In this document: positions 1-5,154 of the stretch, piece by piece
Layout of the letters: each line of letters starts with the position of its first letter
How positions within the stretch are numbered: the stretch's first letter is position 1
From: Nocardioidaceae bacterium
Lineage (GTDB): Bacteria > Actinomycetota > Actinomycetes > Propionibacteriales > Nocardioidaceae
Direction: 5' to 3'
Assembly (NCBI GenBank): GCA_013811715.1
Contig: JACCUS010000106.1
Coordinates: 1-5,154 of the forward strand
Length of the DNA: 5,154 nt
Position numbers and translations under genes: made by a program
Notes under the pieces: model-generated
Databases searched by the model: none
What the model saw: only the letters and a program-made list of their open reading frames with translations
Told to the model about the DNA's origin: nothing

Positions 1-273
1 GTATCCGGCCTGATGCAGCAGCTCGGCGTCGTCGGGGCGGCGAGCTGCTGCGCCAAGGTTGTCGCACGCTGCTTGCGGGGCGCCCTGCTCCTGCAAGCAG
101 GATTCGACCGCGGTCAGGACCCGCTGCAGGAACGCTGTTTCAGGCACAGCCCAGACGCGGGGCATCTGAGTGACGACTGCTCCAAGTCGCTCGGCCGCGC
201 TGCCAGTGCCAGGAGTGGACGTGACCGACCCCTGCGAATTCTGCGGACGCCTACGCGGGCGAAGGAAGCTCAT
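1..273 (-). CDS. Unidentified protein, N-terminal part (runs off window start)
   Basis: An open minus-strand frame runs from an ATG at 273-271 to the window edge, giving 91 codons with no stop. I do not recognise the protein. The first 25 or so residues are basic, then rich in Ser, Thr, Gly and Pro, and look like a flexible leader or linker. After that come what read as amphipathic helices (AFLQRVLTAVESCLQEQ, then a segment rich in Ala, Asp and Leu). The alternative ATG at 165-163 (MPRVWAVPET) would drop the low-complexity leader. Neither start has a strong ribosome binding site. The ATG at 273 lies 23 bases inside the end of the small upstream frame that stops at 251, so translational coupling is possible. 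Sequence in this frame reads more like protein than the overlapping plus-strand frames, but no family supports it. Confidence 0.4.
   Translation of the reverse strand, partial: MSFLRPRRRPQNSQGSVTSTPGTGSAAERLGAVVTQMPRVWAVPETAFLQRVLTAVESCLQEQGAPQAACDNLGAAARRPDDAELLHQAGY
15..51. repeat. Perfect 11-bp inverted repeat (hairpin)
   Basis: GCAGCAGCTCG at 15-25 is the exact reverse complement of CGAGCTGCTGC at 41-51, with a 15-base loop between them. There is no T tract on either side, so it does not look like an intrinsic terminator. It falls inside the minus-strand partial gene, where it encodes an Ala- and Leu-rich stretch, and may be a by-product of codon use in GC-rich DNA. Confidence 0.6.
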
Positions 274-379
274 TGCCTGGCTCGCGTGGTGCGTTCGGGT
301 CGTCCTCGGAGTAGGTGTACGTCATGTGCGCAAGAGTAAACAGGCAGTCGTGCAGCAGCGCACTTGGAGCAGAGCGCAT
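251..379 (-). CDS. Possible 42-residue protein or displaced C-terminal tail
   Basis: This minus-strand frame runs from an ATG at 379-377 to a TAG at 253-251. The translation contains ALLHDCLFTLAHMTYTYSED and then an acidic, Pro-rich end. It reads as plausible protein and is unlike the shadow frames around it. The same frame stays open without a good start up to about 475, so it may be the C-terminal tail of a longer protein whose beginning has been lost, not a gene of its own. It overlaps the end of the DUF429 frame in a different phase and the start of the next minus-strand gene by 23 bases. There is no clear ribosome binding site before the ATG. I recognise no family, and function is unknown. 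Confidence 0.35.
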   Translation of the reverse strand: MRSAPSALLHDCLFTLAHMTYTYSEDDPNAPREPGNELPSPA

Positions 380-729
380 CTCATCGCCACGGAACCGAGC
401 TTGTCGGCCGACACGGAAAGCGCCGCACGAATGCCGTGCTGCCGAATCGCCCGATCGGTGTCGCGATGAGTAAGGGTGGACCTATCGACACCGCCGGGCC
501 ACGGACGGAGTGAGCCATGTGCCGCGACAGCCTCAACGAACGCCGTTGGCCACCCGAGCGGCGAGTCGACGCCAACTACCTCGACAGTTCGAGCGGCTTC
601 CACGAGTGCGTCGTCGGTCGGCCGCGTCGGCAGCTCGCTGGCCCGCCACCTCGACGCGCCGATCGGATCGATGAGAATCGCTCCTGTGGATTTCTCGTGG
701 GCCGCCAAATCGATGCCGAGGACGCGCAC
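322..729 (-). pseudogene. DUF429-family (RNase H-like fold) protein, truncated
   Basis: The frame encodes the N-terminal half of a DUF429 protein, a family predicted to have an RNase H-like nuclease fold. Counting from a GTG at 729-727, the first strand is VRVLGIDLAA with acidic D7. A second strand-turn, VVGVDSPLGWP, has D55. A conserved-looking block HRDTDRAIR lies at 88-96, followed by LSVSADKLGSVAMRC at 104-118. The two Asp residues correspond to expected acidic positions of the fold. After about residue 121 the sequence becomes a Cys-rich, unfamily-like tail and stops at 322. Complete DUF429 proteins are usually well over 200 residues, so about half is missing. A GTG at 774 would add 15 basic residues but sits directly after an in-frame stop. 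The start at 729 fits the fold better, though its ribosome binding site is weak. Cellular role is unknown; activity is doubtful. Confidence 0.6.
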
Positions 730-830
730 GTCGCGATCATCGCGTCCCCGGCGACGCCACGCAGAACGACACACCTAACGACGGCAGGCGGCAACTCCAG
801 GGACGCACCGAACGACATCTCGATCGCCAT
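730..830. other. Short stretch without a convincing gene
   Basis: These 101 bases separate the DUF429 start from the TAG that ends the minus-strand tail at 831. A minus-strand ATG at 830-828 directly follows that TAG and opens a frame beginning MAIEMSFGASLELPPAVV. From about 775 downwards that frame is only the out-of-phase shadow of DUF429. No promoter or terminator is evident. Confidence 0.4.
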
Positions 831-926
831 CTACAGCAGGCTGTACGACCCGTCCTTATGCTTCTCGAAGTACGCCATGTTTCCGCCGGGGTTACCCTTT
901 CGGTGCGCCTTCTCAACATCGCTTGA
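831..926 (-). pseudogene. C-terminal tail of an unidentified protein (N-terminus lost)
   Basis: On the minus strand, about 30 codons ending in a TAG at 833-831 read as a plausible protein end. They start around SSDVEKAHRKGNPGGNM and finish in KHKDGSYSLL. To the right of about 926 the same frame turns into Ser- and Arg-rich shadow sequence antisense to the plus-strand helicase remnant, so the real homology probably stops there. The stretch is less GC-rich than the large gene: I count about 56% G+C at 851-925. I do not recognise the family. The reading depends on how protein-like the translation looks, so it could still be chance. Confidence 0.33.
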
Positions 927-1599
927 CCAGAAGGTGGACGTGGAGCGAGAGGAGCTCCTGGCCGCGCTCAGCGGCATCCAGACCGACGGCATCGCCAGCA
1001 CCGCGGAGGACTTCGACCCGTCGGAACGTGCCCGACATCGGGAGGTGCTGCTCCCCAACGTCCGGCTCGCCGACGGCGGCGTGCGCCTGGAAACCCGGCG
1101 CCGACTGATGCTCGCCTTCAACGCGCCGTTCTTCCCCGAGGTGCTGGTGGCGAGCTCGGTCATGGCCGAAGGCGTCGACCTGCATCAGGACTGTCGTCAC
1201 GTCATCCACCACGATCTGGACTGGAACGCAAGCACGCTCGAGCAGCGCACCGGGCGCGTCGACCGCATCGGGTCGAAGGCCGAGGCGTCTCCCCAACCGG
1301 TGGTCATCTACGAGCCGTATCTGGGCGGCACCCACGACGAGAATATGTTTCGCGTGGTCAAGGACAGAGAGCGCTGGTTCGGTGTCGTCATGGGCGAAGC
1401 ACCTAGTTCCGGTGAGCGCGCCACGGAGCAAGAGGCGGCGCGAGTGCCGCTCCCGCTCAAGCTCGCCGAGGGGCTCACGATGGACCTGTCCCTCAGCGAC
1501 GACGGGCGGCGGGCTGACCGTGGGAACCTGAGGATGGCGGCCGTGCACGACATCGAGACGGCGCCGAGTGTGGCTCTTGGGAGGCCTCGGCACTGCTGA
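877..1599 (+). pseudogene. SNF2-type helicase, C-terminal remnant (ATPase lobe missing)
   Basis: This frame holds the second RecA-like lobe and tail of an SNF2-type helicase. Motif V is SSVMAEGVDLH at 1153-1185. The strand HVIHHDLDWNASTLEQ leads into motif VI, QRTGRVDRIG, at 1243-1272. A conserved-looking tail, MFRVVKDRERWFGVVMGE, lies around 1345-1398. Walker A, DEAH and motif III are absent, and nothing upstream encodes them. Helicase-like sequence begins only near 925. The in-frame ATG at 877 (weak GAAG six bases upstream) would give a 240-residue product. The same frame is open back to 517 but only as antisense of DUF429. It cannot hydrolyse ATP without the first lobe. Motif VI (EQRTGRVDRIG) differs from that of the next gene (EQRFGRVHRIG), so this is another subfamily, not a duplicate. 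It lies 85 bases upstream of the intact helicase, in the same direction. Confidence 0.75.
915..935. other. Probable rearrangement junction (deletion scar)
   Basis: Protein-like sequence on the minus strand ends here without an N-terminus, and helicase sequence on the plus strand begins here without one. Both genes point away from the junction. One deletion between two divergent genes, removing both 5' parts and the region between, would give this arrangement. The exact breakpoint cannot be fixed from the sequence alone, and no obvious flanking repeats are visible. Confidence 0.4.
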
Positions 1600-1674
1600 T
1601 CCATGGATTGCCGCCATCTGCGATGCTCTCGTCGTGGATGACGTCGGTCACGTGGGCGGCACCGGGACATGTCT

Positions 1675-1678
1675 GGAG
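1675..1678 (+). promoter_or_regulatory. Ribosome binding site (GGAG) for the large helicase
   Basis: GGAG lies six bases before the GTG at 1685, the best Shine-Dalgarno and spacing combination near the start of the large frame. It is the main reason for choosing 1685 over the in-frame GTG codons at 1568, 1634 and 1652, which lack a comparable site. Confidence 0.5.
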
Positions 1679-1684
1679 CAGCTC

Positions 1685-4600
1685 GTGACGGGTGCGCGTG
1701 TGGCCGGCGTCGATCCTGCGGGGCCGGTCGAGGTGGTTGCCGTCTCCTGGCATGGCAGTCAGGCGATCACGCTCGCCTACCGCGATCCCACGGGGCAACT
1801 GCAGGAGCGGATGCTCTACCGATCCGACGAGCACGCTCTTCACGTCGAGGAGGGCGGCGGGCGTGCGTGGAGCTTCGACGCCGACGGGCACCTGTTCCGG
1901 CTGGTGGCCGAGGCGCGGCGCATCTACCTCGCCCACCTGTTCGACCCGTATGTGGCGCTGACGTCGAGCCAAGTCGATCCGTTGCCGCACCAGATCGAGG
2001 CGGTGTACCGGGACATGCTCCCTCGGCAGCCGCTGCGGTTCCTGCTCGCCGATGACCCTGGTGCGGGCAAGACGATCATGGCTGGGCTCTACATCAAGGA
2101 GCTGATGATCCGCGGTGACGTCGAGCGTTGTCTTGTCGTCGCTCCGGGCAGCCTCGTCACACAGTGGCAGGACGAGCTGTACGAGAAGTTCGGCCTCGCT
2201 TTCGACATCGTCACCCGCGACATGCTCGACGCCTCCTACTCCGGCGAGGTGTTCGCCGACCGGGACCGCCTCATCGCCCGCGTCGACCAGCTCGCCCGAC
2301 GCGCCGACCTGGTCGAGCGCCTGCACCGGTCCGACTGGGATCTGGTGGTCGTCGACGAGGCGCATCGCATGTCGGCGCATCACTTCGGTGCCGAGGTCAA
2401 GAAGACGAAGAAGTACCAGCTCGGTGAGGCACTGGGGGCGAACACCCGTCACCTGCTGTTGATGACCGCCACGCCCCACGCCGGCAAGGAGGAGGACTTC
2501 CAGCTCTTCCTCGCCCTGCTCGACGTCGATCGGTTCGAGGGTCGGTTCCGCGAGGGCGTGCACGCCGCCGACCCGTCAAACTTGATGCGCCGCGCCGTGA
2601 AGGAGAAGCTGCTGACGTTCGAGGGCAAGCCGCTGTTCCCCGAACGGCGCGCCTACACGGTCAGGTACGCGCTGTCGGCCCCCGAAATGCGCCTGTACGA
2701 CGAGGTCACGGCGTACGTGCGCGATCAGATGAACCGAGCCGATCGCCTGACGGCCGAGGGTCAAGGGCGCCGTGGCAACACGGTCGGGTTCGCGCTCACC
2801 TTGCTCCAGCGGCGCCTGGCGTCGTCACCCGAGGCGATCTACCAGTCGCTGTCACGGCGCCGCAAGCGGCTCCAGCAGCGCGTGATCGACGAGCGCGCCA
2901 ACGCACGCGCGGCAGCGCTGGGCATCACCCCGCAGGAGCAGCGGCTGTCGGCGCTGCTCAGCGACGGCGACGAACTCGACGTCGATGCCTGGGACGACAT
3001 CGACGGTGAGGAGCGCGAGGTGCTCGAGACCGAGGTTGTCGACGCCGCAAGTGCAGCTGTGACCATCGCCGAGCTGGAAGCCGAGATCGGCACGCTGCAG
3101 CTGCTGGAGTCCTTGGCGTATGAGCTGCGTGGCAAGGGCGTCGACGAGAAGTGGTTGCAGCTCAGCGGTTTGCTGTCCGAGACGACGCAGATGTTCGATG
3201 CCGGCGGTAACCGCCGCAAGCTGATCGTCTTCACCGAACACCGCGACACGATGAACTACCTCGTCGACAGGTTGCGCACGTTCCTCGGCGATCAGCGTGC
3301 GGTGGTGCACATCTCCGGCAGCACACCTCGCGACGTGCGGCGCGTGATCCAGCAGCAGTTCACCCAGGATCGCGACACCCTGATCCTGGTGGCAACCGAC
3401 GCCGCCGGTGAGGGCATCAACCTGCAGCGCGCCCACCTCGTCATCAACTACGACCTGCCCTGGAACCCCAACCGCATCGAGCAGCGATTCGGCCGGGTGC
3501 ATCGCATCGGCCAGACCGAGGTGTGCCACATGTGGAACCTCGTCGCCGACGAGACCCGCGAGGCGCAGGTGTACCTTCGGTTGCTCGACAAGATCGAGGC
3601 GCAGCGCGAGGCGTACGCCGGTCAGATCTTCGATGTGCTGGGCGAGGTGATGTCGGGCACTGAGCTGCGCAAGCTGCTGATCGAGGCGATCCGCTACGGC
3701 GACGACCCAGCGGTGCAGGACCAGATCAACCAGGTGATCGACGCCTCGATCGGTGACCGTGTCCGTGAGGCGATCGAGAATCCGCCGCTCGCCGCCGAGA
3801 CGCTGTCGTTCGCCGACATCGACCGCATCCGCGAAGAGATGGACGAGGCCGCTGCTCGACGGTTGCAGCCGCACTACGTGCGGGCGTTCTTCGCCGAGGC
3901 GTTCGGTCGCCTCGGCGGGCGGCTGATCGAGCGTGAGCCTGACCGGTTCGAGATCCCCAACGTGCCAGCGGTGCTGCGCGAGCGCGATCGGCGTATCGGT
4001 CGCGGCACGCCGCTTCCGGCGGCGTTCGAGCGCGTGACGTTCGAGAAGGCGGCGGTGCGCGTGCGCGGCAAGCCGATCGCCGAGCTCGTGGCGCCGGGCC
4101 ACCCGTTGCTGGCGGCGACGATCGACGTCATGCTCGAGCGGCACCGCCAGCTGTTGCAGCGGGGCGCGACCCTGGTGGACGCGCAGGACACGGGCACGGT
4201 GCCACGGGTGCTGGTGATGCTGGAGCATGCGATCGCCGACGCCCGGCCGACGAAAACGCAGCCGCACACGGTGGTGAGCCGACGATACGAGTTCGTCGAG
4301 ATCCCCCAGGGCGGTGAGCCACGGACGTGTGGCTATGCGCCGTACCTCGACTACCGGCCCCTGACGGAAGCGGAGCGCTCCGTGGCTGCACAGGTGTTGC
4401 AGGACGGATGGCTCAACTCCGATCTGGAGAACGTCGGGCGTGACTACGCCATCGAGGTGGCGGTGCCCGAACACCTGGCGCGTGTGCGGCTGCACACGGA
4501 AGTGCGCGTCGACGCCACGATGGCGGCGGTCAAGGAGCGGCTGACGAAGGAGATCAACTACTGGGACCTGCGCGCCGCCGATCTGCAACTGAAGGTCGAT

Positions 4601-5154
4601 GCCGGGAAGTCGCCGAGGATGAACGTCGACCAGGCCCGCAAACGGGCCGACGGCTTGGCGGGGCGGCTGCGCGCCCGCACCGAAGAGCTGTTGCGAGAGC
4701 GCAGCCTGCGCCCGCTGCCGCCCACCGTCGCCGGTGGGGCGCTCGTGCTACCCGTCGGTCTGTTCGCCGAGACGGTGTCGCCGCCGGTCTCGGCGCCGGC
4801 GCGAGCCGAGGTGGAGCGCCGGGCGATCGCCGCCGTGCTCGCCGCCGAGGAGGCGCTGGGCTGGGACGCCGTCGACATGAACGAGGAGCAGCGCAATCAT
4901 CCCGGCTACGACATCCGCTCCACTCGCCCCCGCGTCGGCGAGCAGCCGAGCGAGATCCGCTTCCTCGAAGTGAAGGGCCGCATCGTGGGGGCGCCGACCG
5001 TGACGGTGAGCCGCAATGAGATCCTCACCAGCCTCAACGAGCCCGACAAGTTCATGCTCGCCCTCGTCGAGGTCCGCCCCGACGGGAGCGACGAGGTGCG
5101 CTACCTGCGCCGTCCATTCGAGGGCCGTGCCGAGGACTTCCTATTCGACGTCAC
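1685..5154 (+). CDS. SNF2/RapA-like helicase with C-terminal DUF3883 domain (3' end outside window)
   Basis: A defence-type SNF2 ATPase (COG0553) predicted to translocate on DNA; 1156 codons are present with no stop. From GTG 1685, residues 1-100 form the N-terminal region. Then come PLPHQ (Q at 103), Walker A GAGKT (126-130), APGSLVTQW (153-161), DEAH (224-227) and MTATPH (260-265). Between the lobes is an insert with a basic run (RRRKR, 391-395) and an acidic stretch (427-450). The second lobe has KLIVFTEH (512-519), TDAAGEGIN (571-579) and EQRFGRVHRIGQ (599-610). A long RapA-like middle region follows. The end is DUF3883, with GYDIR (D1076) and LEVKGR (E1095, K1097), resembling a PD-(D/E)XK nuclease site. 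All main ATPase motifs are intact. The frame is open back to 1532, so starts at 1568, 1634 or 1652 are possible; homologues often begin slightly before TGARV. Family members often lie beside DUF1156 methylase and DUF499 ATPase genes, or in DISARM-related loci. Anti-phage function is inferred from this family context. Confidence 0.95.
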   Translation, partial: MTGARVAGVDPAGPVEVVAVSWHGSQAITLAYRDPTGQLQERMLYRSDEHALHVEEGGGRAWSFDADGHLFRLVAEARRIYLAHLFDPYVALTSSQVDPLPHQIEAVYRDMLPRQPLRFLLADDPGAGKTIMAGLYIKELMIRGDVERCLVVAPGSLVTQWQDELYEKFGLAFDIVTRDMLDASYSGEVFADRDRLIARVDQLARRADLVERLHRSDWDLVVVDEAHRMSAHHFGAEVKKTKKYQLGEALGANTRHLLLMTATPHAGKEEDFQLFLALLDVDRFEGRFREGVHAADPSNLMRRAVKEKLLTFEGKPLFPERRAYTVRYALSAPEMRLYDEVTAYVRDQMNRADRLTAEGQGRRGNTVGFALTLLQRRLASSPEAIYQSLSRRRKRLQQRVIDERANARAAALGITPQEQRLSALLSDGDELDVDAWDDIDGEEREVLETEVVDAASAAVTIAELEAEIGTLQLLESLAYELRGKGVDEKWLQLSGLLSETTQMFDAGGNRRKLIVFTEHRDTMNYLVDRLRTFLGDQRAVVHISGSTPRDVRRVIQQQFTQDRDTLILVATDAAGEGINLQRAHLVINYDLPWNPNRIEQRFGRVHRIGQTEVCHMWNLVADETREAQVYLRLLDKIEAQREAYAGQIFDVLGEVMSGTELRKLLIEAIRYGDDPAVQDQINQVIDASIGDRVREAIENPPLAAETLSFADIDRIREEMDEAAARRLQPHYVRAFFAEAFGRLGGRLIEREPDRFEIPNVPAVLRERDRRIGRGTPLPAAFERVTFEKAAVRVRGKPIAELVAPGHPLLAATIDVMLERHRQLLQRGATLVDAQDTGTVPRVLVMLEHAIADARPTKTQPHTVVSRRYEFVEIPQGGEPRTCGYAPYLDYRPLTEAERSVAAQVLQDGWLNSDLENVGRDYAIEVAVPEHLARVRLHTEVRVDATMAAVKERLTKEINYWDLRAADLQLKVDAGKSPRMNVDQARKRADGLAGRLRARTEELLRERSLRPLPPTVAGGALVLPVGLFAETVSPPVSAPARAEVERRAIAAVLAAEEALGWDAVDMNEEQRNHPGYDIRSTRPRVGEQPSEIRFLEVKGRIVGAPTVTVSRNEILTSLNEPDKFMLALVEVRPDGSDEVRYLRRPFEGRAEDFLFDV

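Noticed and set aside
13..469. Two plus-strand open frames (13-339 and 170-469)
   Set aside because: Their translations are rich in Arg, Ser and Cys and look like shadows; the minus strand reads better as protein here.
517..876. Upstream extension of the plus-strand helicase remnant from the ATG at 517
   Set aside because: This part is antisense to the DUF429 frame and shows no helicase similarity; the open frame is chance.
913..1617. Minus-strand open frame of 234 codons opposite the helicase remnant
   Set aside because: It is the antisense shadow of motifs V and VI and has no recognisable domain.
1600..1684. Possible terminator or promoter between the remnant and the large helicase, including the palindromes GAGGCCTC (1581-1588) and CACGTG (1649-1654)
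   Set aside because: The palindromes are short, have no T tract and no recognisable -35/-10 pair, and are expected by chance in GC-rich DNA.
1493..2563. Minus-strand open frame of 356 codons across the helicase start region
   Set aside because: It spans the end of one plus-strand gene and the Walker A to motif III region of the next, and has no protein-like features of its own.
2852..4588. Minus-strand open frame of 578 codons opposite the large helicase
   Set aside because: It is antisense to a gene with clear helicase motifs throughout, and its translation is rich in His, Arg, Val and Leu with no recognisable domain. Long antisense frames are common opposite GC-rich genes.
1..5154. CRISPR array, tRNA, rRNA or a complete insertion sequence
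   Set aside because: No regularly spaced repeats, no cloverleaf-like or rRNA-like sequence, and no transposase motifs or terminal inverted repeats were seen on either strand.

Overview
This is a GC-rich window (codon third positions mostly G or C), most likely from an actinomycete or another high-GC Actinomycetota. The assignment rests on codon use and on how the predicted proteins read, not on any search. The right two thirds hold one well-preserved gene. The left third is crowded with partial, truncated and overlapping pieces on both strands, as expected of an accessory or defence island that has been rearranged.

Layout. Positions 1-379, minus strand: a coding fragment that runs off the window start, with its first codons overlapping the end of a 42-codon reading frame. 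Positions 322-729, minus strand: the N-terminal half of a DUF429-family (RNase H-like fold) protein that loses its frame after about 120 residues. Positions 730-830: short, with no convincing gene. Positions 831 to about 925, minus strand: what looks like the C-terminal tail of an unidentified protein with no N-terminal part. From about 925 to 1599, plus strand: the C-terminal part of an SNF2-type helicase with motifs V and VI but no ATP-binding lobe. Two headless genes pointing away from each other meet near position 925. The simplest explanation is one deletion between two formerly divergent genes.

Positions 1685-5154, plus strand: a large SNF2/RapA-like ATPase with all main helicase motifs. 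It ends in a DUF3883 (NO VEIN C-terminal-like) domain carrying a D...EVK signature resembling PD-(D/E)XK nucleases. Family knowledge suggests only the last few dozen residues lie beyond the window. Such helicases (COG0553 plus DUF3883) are known from prokaryotic defence islands, in DISARM-related loci and beside DUF1156 DNA methylases and DUF499 ATPases. None of those partners is in this window, so a complete defence system cannot be claimed from this sequence.

Taken together, the window looks like the edge of a helicase-based anti-phage or anti-plasmid locus. It retains one probably functional helicase-nuclease component, and the debris of a second, different helicase lies directly upstream in the same orientation.
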